Shown in pieces: positions 1 through 7,306 of a stretch of DNA of 24,616 nt. Position 1 is the first letter of the stretch. Each line of letters opens with the position of its first letter. The translations under genes were made by a program, and so were the position numbers. The notes beneath the pieces are model-generated. The model saw nothing but the letters and a program-made list of their open reading frames with translations. It was not told the origin of the DNA and did not search any database. Location: the NCBI GenBank assembly GCA_029983555.1, contig JASBZH010000015.1, positions 1 to 24,616 on the forward strand, given 5' to 3'. The DNA comes from Peptoniphilus sp. GTDB taxonomy: Bacteria > Bacillota > Clostridia > Tissierellales > Peptoniphilaceae.

Positions 1-16
1 TTAGTGTGATATTTAT

Positions 17-63
17 AAAAAAGAATAAATCCTTTCCAAAATTAGGAATTTATTCTTTTTTTA
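17..63. terminator. Bidirectional hairpin terminator of the ABC operon
   Basis: The arms 17-33 and 44-62 (AAAAGAATAAATCCT against AGGAATTTATTCTTTT) pair with one bulged base around a loop of about 10 nt. T-rich runs follow on both strands. On the minus strand it lies just past the stop of the TIM-barrel gene at 85, so it probably ends the ABC transporter operon. It could also stop transcription entering from the left. Confidence 0.75.
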
Positions 64-84
64 TTTATCATAATTAATCTTTAT

Positions 85-855
85 TTACAAAATTTCTTTT
101 AACTTCTTTACGTCATTTATTACTATATCTTCCCTATCTTCATAATAGTCTGAGTATTCTATTACTAGATCGGCATTTGGTGTGTATTTTTTTATATATG
201 AGATTATTTTTTCTATATCATGTGTTTTTCCTTCCTTAAATATTGATCGGTGTTCGTCCTTTATACCATCATTTGTGTGAAGGTGGTATGATACTATTTT
301 GTCTTTTAATGACGAGATTAAGTTTTCTATATTCCAGCCATTTGCGTTGGCATGTCCTATATCTATAAGCACATTTTCATCTCTATTTAAGCACTCTTCT
401 ACAAATTCTTTTTCGCTTAATAGTTTATTTTCTCTTTCATCTACACCTACATTTTCTATTAAAAGAGGTATGTCTGTGATTGAGGTAAAATAATCTAAAT
501 TTTTTCTTGCGGCTTCTAGCATTTTTTCTTTGTCATCCACTTTTCTGTTGTTGTAATGGTAGACTATATACTTTGGATTTAAGTCTTTATATTCTAAAGT
601 TTTTTTAAAGTAATCTAACGTCCTTTCATATACTTCTCCGTCTAGGTAGCTGTGGTCAGTTTTGTAATAAGGTTCGTGAAAGGTAATTTTATAATTTTTT
701 AGTTTCTTGCGATTTTCATTCAATATTTTTTCATAATTTTTGTCGTGAAACATGGGGAATAATTCAATGCCGATATCGAAGTCTAAATTTTCTACGATTT
801 TATAGACTTTTTCTAGGCTTTGTGGTCTATACATATTTGTTGAAATGTAAATCAA
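85..855 (-). CDS. Sugar phosphate isomerase/epimerase-like TIM-barrel protein
   Basis: This 256-aa protein fits the xylose-isomerase-like / AP endonuclease family 2 TIM barrel. Candidate divalent-metal and active-site residues are spread along the chain in the usual order: His60 (FHEP), His100, Glu134 (IEN), Asp165 and His168 (IDIGHAN), His193 (HLHTND) and Glu233. No signal peptide is seen, so it should be cytoplasmic. Translation starts at a TTG (853-855) preceded by AGAGGTG at good spacing, and this start overlaps the ATPase stop codon by 4 bases, which suggests translational coupling. As last gene of the ABC operon it probably acts on the imported compound. The family includes isomerases, epimerases and phosphodiester-cleaving enzymes, so the substrate cannot be named. 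Confidence 0.85.
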   Translation of the reverse strand: MIYISTNMYRPQSLEKVYKIVENLDFDIGIELFPMFHDKNYEKILNENRKKLKNYKITFHEPYYKTDHSYLDGEVYERTLDYFKKTLEYKDLNPKYIVYHYNNRKVDDKEKMLEAARKNLDYFTSITDIPLLIENVGVDERENKLLSEKEFVEECLNRDENVLIDIGHANANGWNIENLISSLKDKIVSYHLHTNDGIKDEHRSIFKEGKTHDIEKIISYIKKYTPNADLVIEYSDYYEDREDIVINDVKKLKEIL

Positions 856-1934
856 TTTTTCACCTCTAAATTTTCTTTTGATTCTGTGTCAAATAGACAA
901 ATTTTTTCTAGATCAAATTTTACGAAGAGAGTATCTTCCTTTTTTATACTTTTATCTTCGCTTAAAAAGACATGTTCGCTTCCATCTATATCGAAGTAAA
1001 CTCCTAGTTTGTTGCCATAATCTTCCACAAAGTTTACTTTTATTTTTAAATTATTTTTTGACTCTTCACACTTTTCTATATATTCTGGTCTAATCCCAAT
1101 ATAGACGAAGTCTTTGTCGTAATTTTCTATTAATTTTTGCAAATGTTTTGGAAGCTTTATGTGATAATCTCCTATATAAACTTCATTATTTTTTACTTTT
1201 GATTTTATTATATTCATGGAAGGTGAGCCGATAAATGTAGCTGTAAATACATTTACTGGATGGTTATATATATTATCAGGGCTATCTGCCATTTGAATTT
1301 TTCCCTTGTTTAAAAGCACTATTCTTTGTCCAATTGTCATTGCCTCCACTTGATCGTGCGTTACATAGACAAGTGTCATCTTGTATTTTTCGTGAAGTTT
1401 TACGAGTTCTTTTCGCGCATGGAATCTAAGCTGAGCGTCTAAATTTGAGAGCGGCTCATCTAGCAAAAAATAATCGGACTGTTTTACTAGTGCTCTTGCG
1501 AGGGCAACTCTCTGTCTTTGGCCTCCGGATAAGTCTTTGGGTTTTCTATCTTCCAAGCCTTCTAGTTTTAAAGTGACAAGCACATCGTTTAGCCTTCTTT
1601 CTATTTCGCTTGCAGAAATTTTATTAATCTTTAACGCGTAGCAAATATTTTCTCTAACAGTCATGTGAGGATACAGTGCATAGTTTTGGAATACCATGGA
1701 GATATTTCTATCTTTTGGCTCAAGGTCGTTTGCGATTTTTCCGCCTAAAATTAAATTTCCACTCGTTATAGATGAAAGCCCTGCAATGATTCTTAGAGTT
1801 GTAGATTTCCCGCACCCTGATGGGCCTAGAAGTACGAGCCTTTCTCCTTCATTTATTTTAAAATTTAGATTGTCGAGTACTTTTGTGTTTTTGTCGTAAG
1901 ATTTGCTCACGCCGTCAAATATTATTTCTTTCAA
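852..1934 (-). CDS. ABC transporter ATP-binding protein, MalK/UgpC type
   Basis: This 360-aa protein energises the importer encoded by the same operon. The nucleotide-binding domain is complete: Walker A GPSGCGKST at 37-45, Q-loop Gln83, signature LSGGQ 135-139, Walker B FLLDE 156-160 with catalytic Glu160, and switch His193. The roughly 130 C-terminal residues have the length and position of the TOBE regulatory region of MalK, UgpC and MsmK proteins. The start is a TTG with AAGGAGG just upstream, 10 bases after the stop of the permease gene. Firmicutes often share one such ATPase between several sugar importers; here a dedicated copy travels with its permeases. Confidence 0.95.
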   Translation of the reverse strand: MKEIIFDGVSKSYDKNTKVLDNLNFKINEGERLVLLGPSGCGKSTTLRIIAGLSSITSGNLILGGKIANDLEPKDRNISMVFQNYALYPHMTVRENICYALKINKISASEIERRLNDVLVTLKLEGLEDRKPKDLSGGQRQRVALARALVKQSDYFLLDEPLSNLDAQLRFHARKELVKLHEKYKMTLVYVTHDQVEAMTIGQRIVLLNKGKIQMADSPDNIYNHPVNVFTATFIGSPSMNIIKSKVKNNEVYIGDYHIKLPKHLQKLIENYDKDFVYIGIRPEYIEKCEESKNNLKIKVNFVEDYGNKLGVYFDIDGSEHVFLSEDKSIKKEDTLFVKFDLEKICLFDTESKENLEVKN

Positions 1935-1944
1935 TTTTTCCTCC

Positions 1945-2766
1945 TTATTTCACGCCACTGCTTATAAATGTAGACATTATTTGTCTTTGGAATATTAAGA
2001 ACAGTATTAGAGGTATAATCATCGTTATTACAGAAACAGCCATTGCAATTGGAAATTCTGTGCCTCCCTCTGAAGATATAAACATCTGTAGGGCGAGAGA
2101 TAGCGTGTAATTATCTTGTGATGAGATAATTAATACTGGCCACACATATTCATTCCACGAATTTATAAAAAATATTATTGCTGTTGAAATTACAGACGGC
2201 CTAATTAGTGGCAAAATAATATCTTTTAAAATTTTCGATTCATTAATTCCGTCAATTTTAGAAACTTCTATAATTGATTTTGGGATAGTCCTCATGGCCT
2301 GACGGAGCAAAAATATTCCGAGTACATCAGCAAATTGAGGAAGCATTACACCCCAGATTGTGTCAGTAAGTTTCAAATGAGATACTATTAAATAATTCGG
2401 TATCATAGTTACAGTAAATGGTATAAACATTGTAGTTAAAAATATAAAATAAATGATATTTTTCTCTTTAAAATCTACATACACAAAACTGTATGCGGCT
2501 AGAATTGAAGTCAATATTTTAACTGCTGTGACAGTAAATGCAATTGTGAAAGTATTTAATATAATTTTAAATAATGGAAGTCTTGAAAATACATATTTGT
2601 AATTTTCAAGAGTAAACTCCTTTGGCACAAGGGACAAAACTGAGTTAAAGGACTCCTGTAGAGTTTTAAATGAATTTGAAAGGGCAAATACTATAGGAAA
2701 TAAAGTTATTAGCACTAGTATAATTAAAACTATGTGCAAGACAATTTGATTTTTATTAGTTTTCAT
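1945..2766 (-). CDS. Carbohydrate ABC transporter permease, MalG/UgpE type
   Basis: This 273-aa inner-membrane permease has about six hydrophobic segments (for example residues 8-30, 68-95, 104-128 and 243-260). The cytoplasmic EAA loop that docks on the ATPase is at about 165-186 (IEVSKIDG...ILKDIILPLIRP). The C-terminus (FISSGVK) is typical of the MalG class, the second of the two permeases in CUT1 importers. Its ATG overlaps the end of the upstream permease gene by 11 bases, so the two are probably translated together. It should form a heterodimer with the product of 2756-3631. The substrate cannot be read from the sequence. Confidence 0.95.
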   Translation of the reverse strand: MKTNKNQIVLHIVLIILVLITLFPIVFALSNSFKTLQESFNSVLSLVPKEFTLENYKYVFSRLPLFKIILNTFTIAFTVTAVKILTSILAAYSFVYVDFKEKNIIYFIFLTTMFIPFTVTMIPNYLIVSHLKLTDTIWGVMLPQFADVLGIFLLRQAMRTIPKSIIEVSKIDGINESKILKDIILPLIRPSVISTAIIFFINSWNEYVWPVLIISSQDNYTLSLALQMFISSEGGTEFPIAMAVSVITMIIPLILFLIFQRQIMSTFISSGVK

Positions 2767-3631
2767 AATAAATGTTCCCCTCTACAAATTTAAATTCTAG
2801 CACCAAAAGAACTGCAAAAATTATCATAGTTATCATGGAAAGGGCAGATGAAACCCCAGTTTTATAAAGTATAAATGCTTCGTGATAAGAATGATAAATT
2901 AGTGAAGACGATGCGTAGCTTGGTCCTCCCTGAGTTATTACTTTTATTGGAGTAAATACAAATTGAAGGCCCTGGACTATTGTCATAATGAATATATAAA
3001 TTCCAGTGGCAGATGAAGCTGGAAGTGCTATATCTTTAAATAGTCTAAAATTACTTGCTCCATCGAGCTTTCCTGCTTCAATTATGCTCTGATCAATTCC
3101 CGATATTTTACCAAGTATTACTATGAAATTGTAGCCAAAAGCTTTCCACGATGTAATTATCGAGATAACGACTATTACAAGACCTTCGGTTTTTGACCAA
3201 ATTGGCAGGTATAAGCCGAAGTGTCTCAATATAATTGCGACAGGACCTGATACTGGATTTAAAATCCAAGTATATAGGACTGAACCTATTACAAGTGAAA
3301 TCAAAGAGGGCAGAAAGAAAGCTGCCCTATAAAAATTTTTATGTTTTTTTAAAACTACGCTCAGTACAAATGCTAGGATGTAAGGAGCCAGGAAATTTAT
3401 CACGAGTAAGATTATTATATAGAGAAATGTATTTGCGAGTATTTTTGAAAATATTGGACTCTTAAATAACTCTATATAATTGTCTAGACCTACAAATTTC
3501 TTGTGGATTTTTATCATATTCCAATCAAAAAAACTCAAGTAAAATGTGTAAAAAAGTGGAGCTATGATAAACACCAAAAAGAATATTGCTGCAGGCAAAA
3601 TCATCAAGTAACCTTTTAATTTACTTTTCAT
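2756..3631 (-). CDS. Carbohydrate ABC transporter permease, MalF/UgpA type
   Basis: This 291-aa permease is the MalF/UgpA-type partner. It has about six membrane segments beginning at residue 8 and an EAA loop at about 184-205 (IEAGKLDGASNFRLFKDIALP). It lacks the large periplasmic domain of enterobacterial MalF and so resembles the shorter UgpA and LacF forms common in Firmicutes. The gene begins 7 bases after the stop of the binding-protein gene, with a GAGG ribosome site between them. Gene order (binding protein, MalF-like, MalG-like, ATPase) is standard for CUT1 importers. Confidence 0.95.
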   Translation of the reverse strand: MKSKLKGYLMILPAAIFFLVFIIAPLFYTFYLSFFDWNMIKIHKKFVGLDNYIELFKSPIFSKILANTFLYIIILLVINFLAPYILAFVLSVVLKKHKNFYRAAFFLPSLISLVIGSVLYTWILNPVSGPVAIILRHFGLYLPIWSKTEGLVIVVISIITSWKAFGYNFIVILGKISGIDQSIIEAGKLDGASNFRLFKDIALPASSATGIYIFIMTIVQGLQFVFTPIKVITQGGPSYASSSLIYHSYHEAFILYKTGVSSALSMITMIIFAVLLVLEFKFVEGNIYYEN

Positions 3632-3638
3632 TTTAACC

Positions 3639-4937
3639 TCAATTATTTTCTAAAAGTGAGTTTATTTTTTCTTGAGCATTTTCCATTGAAGTCTTTACAT
3701 CGTCTCCTGCCAAAATTTCATCTCTCATGTCGAGAAGTGCCTGCTCAGATTCAAGACCAGCGTTTCCAGGGAAAGATGCCCATGACACTACGTCCCTAGA
3801 TTGCTCTATTGCAGGTTTCATCATTTCATTTTCTTCAAGGAAAGATTTTAAACCGTTCTCTGCTTCTGCGACATCTTTTCTAGGAGGAGTGTATCCAGTA
3901 CCCTTAGTCCATGTAGCCATTTGTTCAATACCGTATAAATATTTTTCAAATTCCCAAGCTGCTTTAATTTCGTCATCATCTGTTGCAGTTATCGCCAAGA
4001 AACAGCCACCTGCTGGAACTTTTCTCTCTTTATTTTCAAAAGTTGGAGACATAAGAGAAGTTACATCAAAGCTTGCACCTTTTTGAATTTGCTCGCGCCT
4101 AGCAATTGTTGTATAGCACATTGCAATATTTCCATCTACAAAAGATTGAACGCCTTCGTCCCAAGATATGTGTAGAGCTGATCCGTCTTTAACCATATCT
4201 TGATAAAATTGCATTGCTTCGATTCCTTCTGGCGATGCAAAGCTAGCTTTGTTATCAGTAATCATTTTTGCTCCATTTGATTCGATAATTGCTTGTTGTC
4301 CCCAAAAATCTGCTGGCTCTTGAATATATAGTCCGTACTTGCCAGTTTTTTCTTTTATAGTTTTTGAAAATTCATGCACTTCTGCCCAAGTCTTTGGTCC
4401 TTCTTCCGAAAGTCCTGCTTCTTTTAGAATATCTTTATTTATATATAGTACTGGAGTTGAAAGAGAGTAAGGTATTCCAACTTGATCGCCATCAGAATTT
4501 TTTGCCAAATCTAAGACATTTGGAAGAAAATTATCTTTTAAAAAGTTTTTATCTTCGTCATATTTTTCGATTGCTTCTTCTGGAGATACATAGTCGAAGT
4601 TATTTGAAAAATAATCTAAAAATGCCCATCCAACTTGAACAAGACCAGGAGATTCTCCGGCAGCTTGTTTTGCTTGCAAGTTTTGCATAAGGCCTTTATA
4701 CATATCTGGATTATACACGTCAGTTACTTCAATGTGGTCGTTATTTTTATTAAAATTATCCACTAATTCTTTTACGCTCGCTCCGCCTTGAGTTTCGGCA
4801 TTTACATGATAGTATTCTATCTTTATCTTTTCGCCTGAGTTTCCATCTGCGGAGGCCTCTTTAGTTTCTTTTTTGCATCCAACAAACAAAGTTCCAATTA
4901 ATAAAGCTATTGCTACAGCTTTTAATAGTTTTTTCAT
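3639..4937 (-). CDS. Extracellular solute-binding lipoprotein, family 1 (UgpB/MalE type)
   Basis: This 432-aa protein captures the substrate outside the cell for the ABC importer. A lipoprotein signal is clear: MKKLLK, a hydrophobic stretch, and the lipobox LFVGC with the lipidated cysteine at residue 21. The mature chain begins with a Lys/Glu/Ser-rich linker. It then shows the periplasmic-binding fold typical of family 1 (KIEYYHV near the N-terminus, YINKDILKEAGL near 170, GNIAMCYT near 270, and a late aromatic GNAGLESEQALLDM). The overall look is somewhat UgpB-like, but a glycerophosphodiester ligand is only a guess; an oligosaccharide is equally possible. It is the first gene of the operon and is preceded by AAAGGAG. 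Confidence 0.93.
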   Translation of the reverse strand: MKKLLKAVAIALLIGTLFVGCKKETKEASADGNSGEKIKIEYYHVNAETQGGASVKELVDNFNKNNDHIEVTDVYNPDMYKGLMQNLQAKQAAGESPGLVQVGWAFLDYFSNNFDYVSPEEAIEKYDEDKNFLKDNFLPNVLDLAKNSDGDQVGIPYSLSTPVLYINKDILKEAGLSEEGPKTWAEVHEFSKTIKEKTGKYGLYIQEPADFWGQQAIIESNGAKMITDNKASFASPEGIEAMQFYQDMVKDGSALHISWDEGVQSFVDGNIAMCYTTIARREQIQKGASFDVTSLMSPTFENKERKVPAGGCFLAITATDDDEIKAAWEFEKYLYGIEQMATWTKGTGYTPPRKDVAEAENGLKSFLEENEMMKPAIEQSRDVVSWASFPGNAGLESEQALLDMRDEILAGDDVKTSMENAQEKINSLLENN

Positions 4938-4966
4938 TTAAAAATTACTCCTTTCGATAACTATTC

Positions 4967-4995
4967 ATTATAGAAATTCTAATATAGATTTACAT
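4967..4995 (-). promoter_or_regulatory. Candidate promoter of the ABC operon
   Basis: On the minus strand a perfect TATAAT (complement of 4967-4972) lies 29 bases before the binding-protein ATG. The -35 at 17-base spacing (ATGTAA) is weak, so activation or a different start is possible. No clear catabolite-control (cre-like) palindrome was recognised. Confidence 0.35.
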
Positions 4996-5169
4996 AGAAA
5001 ATATTTATGAACAGAAAAGATTATGTAAAGATTAGTTTTGTAAAAGATATTATTTGACAAAGAGTAAAATTGTTACAAACTTATTAAGTTATCTAAATAA
5101 TTTTAAATTTCATGGAAACTCCACAACTTTTACACATATCTTTGCTAAAATATACTCGGAGGGATAGAT

Positions 5170-6021
5170 ATGAAAAAATTTTTTAAGGTGGCAATTTTTT
5201 CTCTTCTTTTAATTTTACCTATGACTGTTTTTGCTAAGGGTGAAGAGATTGTCACATTGGGAAAGGATTTAACTCTAAATCAGCGTGACGAAATACTTAA
5301 AGAAATGAATGCGAGTGAAGATGCGAAGATAATTGAAGTGACTAACGCGGAAGAATATGAATACTTAGGAGATGTTTTAACTTCAAAAGAAATTGGAAAT
5401 AAAGCAATATCTTCTGCCATAGTTAAATACACTGGCAAGGGAATTAATGTTGAGCTTTCTCCAAACATTGTCGTTGTGAGCGAAAACTCATATAGAAATG
5501 CGATGACTACAGCAGGGATTGAAAACGCCTATGTATATGTCACAGCTCCAGGAAAAGTTTCGGGTACAGCTGCACTTACTGGTATTTTAAAATCGTATGA
5601 AGAAGTTTCAGGAGAAAAAATTCCTGAAGATGTAAAAAAAGTAGCTAACGAAGAAGTTGTGGTACAAAATAATGTCGCAAAAGACATTGGAGATGAAAAG
5701 ACAAACGACGTAATAAATGTAGTGAAAAGCGAAATGGCAGAAAAAATGCCACAGTCAAAAGAGGAAGTAAGGGCAATAATCGACTCAGTTGATTCAGAGT
5801 ATAACATTGGACTTTCTGAAAATTCTAAAGAAGGGCTCACTACACTTTTTAACAATATGAAAAATGCCGACGTCGACTGGAAAAAAGTTGCCAATAAAGT
5901 TGGAGAGTATTCCAAAAAGGCGAATGAATTTTTAAATTCACCAGAAGGCGAAAAGGCAGTTAAAGATACAAAGAATTTTATAGAAAAATTTATTGATTTT
6001 ATAGTTTCACTCTTTAAATAG
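5170..6021 (+). CDS. Secreted DUF1002 (YpuA-like) protein
   Basis: This 283-aa protein has a Sec signal peptide with probable cleavage after Ala22 (VFA|KG) and no lipobox. The start of the mature region, VTLGKDLTLNQRDEIL at 28-43, is the hallmark of the DUF1002 family, whose B. subtilis member is YpuA. The function of the family is unknown. The conserved part runs to about residue 160. A charged, helical tail rich in Lys, Glu and Asn follows, and the extreme C-terminus is hydrophobic (FIDFIVSLF) and may touch the membrane. The ATG has GGAGGG 6 bases upstream. It is a single gene transcribed away from the ABC operon. Confidence 0.88.
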   Translation: MKKFFKVAIFSLLLILPMTVFAKGEEIVTLGKDLTLNQRDEILKEMNASEDAKIIEVTNAEEYEYLGDVLTSKEIGNKAISSAIVKYTGKGINVELSPNIVVVSENSYRNAMTTAGIENAYVYVTAPGKVSGTAALTGILKSYEEVSGEKIPEDVKKVANEEVVVQNNVAKDIGDEKTNDVINVVKSEMAEKMPQSKEEVRAIIDSVDSEYNIGLSENSKEGLTTLFNNMKNADVDWKKVANKVGEYSKKANEFLNSPEGEKAVKDTKNFIEKFIDFIVSLFK

Positions 6022-6029
6022 ATTAAGAT

Positions 6030-6144
6030 AAAGTTCAAAAGGACTCATTATATAGAAATTTAAAATTTAAGTCTAAGAGTACAAATTACATTTGCTCTCG
6101 TATTTATGACTAAGTTTCTTTTAAGATAAGTTTTTTTGAACTTT
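6030..6144 (+). ncRNA. Candidate structured RNA or 3' UTR element
   Basis: Starting 9 bases after the DUF1002 stop, 6030-6045 pairs with 6129-6144 as a continuous 16-bp stem (11 perfect pairs, two G-U, three more). Inside are AGAAA/TTTCT (6054-6058 with 6115-6119), AGTC/GACT (6070-6073 with 6108-6111) and a terminal hairpin CAAAT/ATTTG (6082-6086 with 6090-6094) closed by GAG/CTC. A T-rich run follows the outer stem. Nesting and G-U pairs favour RNA folding over a DNA repeat. It could be a small RNA, a long-loop terminator or chance in AT-rich DNA. Confidence 0.35.
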
Positions 6145-6204
6145 TTATTTTGCAAAATCCACTATAAAGATAGTAGCGACTGACTATTATTATATTAGAA
6201 TTAG

Positions 6205-6216
6205 ATATGATATAAT
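6205..6216 (+). promoter_or_regulatory. Candidate extended -10 promoter of the methyltransferase gene
   Basis: TATAAT at 6211-6216 is preceded by TG at 6208-6209, giving an extended -10. The -35 region at the right distance (TTATTA) is poor, which an extended -10 can compensate. The start of transcription would be about 20 bases before the gene. Confidence 0.4.
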
Positions 6217-6246
6217 ATTTAAAGAATTTCAGACAATCGTAATGAG

Positions 6247-7107
6247 GTGGAGAAAATTAATAATTTTAAATTTAAGTTTGCTAAATGGTTTACGACGATG
6301 GTAAATCCTCCAGTTCATCCATTTAATCTTGCAAACGAAAAAAATATTCCATACAGCCGCTGGCAATATGAAAAAGGCAAAGATACAATAAAATTATATT
6401 TAGATTATACAACGATAGATGAGATGTTTAAGGACAAAGTCGTTTTAGACATAGGATGTGGAGCGGCAGGCAAGTCTCTTTTTTATGCCAAATCTGGCGC
6501 AAAAAAAGTAGTGGGAATCGAAATTGTAGAACACTATAGACAAGAGGCCGAGACTCTTGCAAAAGACCTTGGGCTAGAAGATAAATTTGAATTTGTCGTT
6601 GGAGATGCGTCCAAGATGCCATTTGAAGAAAATAGTTTTGACACAATAATAATGAACGATGCTATGGAGCATGTCGACGATCCCGTTTCAGTTTTACACG
6701 AGATTGAAAGAGTTTTAAAACCTGGTGGACGTCTTTATGTAAACTTTCCACCATATTATCACCCATACGGAGCGCATCTAAGCGATGTTATGGGAACTCC
6801 TTGGATTCAAATGTTTTTTTCAGAAGAGACTTTGGCTGCAGTTTATAGAGATTTAGTTAAAGATCTTCCAGATGGAGATATGAGAGTTCAGTTTAGAATT
6901 GGACAAAACGAAAAGGGCAAGGACTACTTTAAATATATAAACCACATGACTCTAAAGAGATTTAAGAAAATTAAGCGTGCGACAAATTTAAAAATAATTT
7001 ATGAAAAAGAAGTTCCACTCAGGTGGTTTTTTGTACCATTTGCAAAACTTCCAGTGTTTAAAGAAGCATTTGTAAAGATGAAAGTTGTTGTTTTTGAAAA
7101 GAGATAA
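6247..7107 (+). CDS. SAM-dependent class I methyltransferase
   Basis: Up to 286 aa, with a Rossmann methyltransferase core. Motif I is VVLDIGCGAAG at 65-75, the acidic residue after strand 2 is Glu92 (VGIEI), motif II is VVGDASKMPF, and the post-motif is NDAMEHVDDP followed by LKPGGRLYVNFPPYYHP. This resembles UbiE/COQ5-like small-molecule methyltransferases. The substrate is unknown. The start is uncertain. The GTG at 6247 lies inside the only good ribosome site, GAGGTGG (6244-6250), which is correctly spaced for an ATT at 6256. The first ATG in frame is at 6298 with no clear ribosome site. The gene stands alone between a possible structured RNA and a terminator. Confidence 0.85.
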   Translation: MEKINNFKFKFAKWFTTMVNPPVHPFNLANEKNIPYSRWQYEKGKDTIKLYLDYTTIDEMFKDKVVLDIGCGAAGKSLFYAKSGAKKVVGIEIVEHYRQEAETLAKDLGLEDKFEFVVGDASKMPFEENSFDTIIMNDAMEHVDDPVSVLHEIERVLKPGGRLYVNFPPYYHPYGAHLSDVMGTPWIQMFFSEETLAAVYRDLVKDLPDGDMRVQFRIGQNEKGKDYFKYINHMTLKRFKKIKRATNLKIIYEKEVPLRWFFVPFAKLPVFKEAFVKMKVVVFEKR

Positions 7108-7184
7108 ACATTTTATTTTTATAATCGCTTAGATATTTTGTAGTCTTGTTTACGGTGAAATGTAAAGTGTTAGATAAAATTAAA

Positions 7185-7231
7185 GGACCTAGTACCAGTA
7201 GTTAATCTTTGGTATTAGGTCCATTTTATTT
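7185..7231. terminator. Bidirectional terminator between methyltransferase and aminopeptidase genes
   Basis: The arms GGACCTAGTACCA (7185-7197) and TGGTATTAGGTCC (7210-7222) form a 13-bp stem with one G-U pair and a 12-base loop. ATTTTATTT follows on the plus strand and TTTAATTTT on the minus strand. It lies between two convergent genes and can serve both. Confidence 0.85.
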
Positions 7232-7306
7232 GTACTATTTATTTTTGTGAAAAATTTTAACTTTTTATTTTTTAAATATTAAGTGCAGATATTTATTAAT
7301 AATTTT

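Noticed and set aside
3727..4086. Plus-strand open frame of 119 codons opposite the binding-protein gene
   Set aside because: It is antisense to a clear lipoprotein gene and has no recognisable domain or ribosome site.
5054..5059. TTGACA as the -35 of the DUF1002 gene
   Set aside because: No acceptable -10 lies at 16-18 bases. TTTACA (5129-5134) with TATACT (5151-5156) is also doubtful because it would place the transcript start on the ribosome site.
5529..6038. Minus-strand open frame of 169 codons across the DUF1002 gene
   Set aside because: It is rich in Ser, Phe and Thr as expected for the antisense of a Lys/Glu-rich gene, has no ribosome site, and lies wholly opposite a well-supported CDS.
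6030..6144. Reading the nested repeat as a miniature transposable element
   Set aside because: There is no target-site duplication, the arms match only with G-U pairs beyond 11 bases, and internal nested stems fit RNA better.
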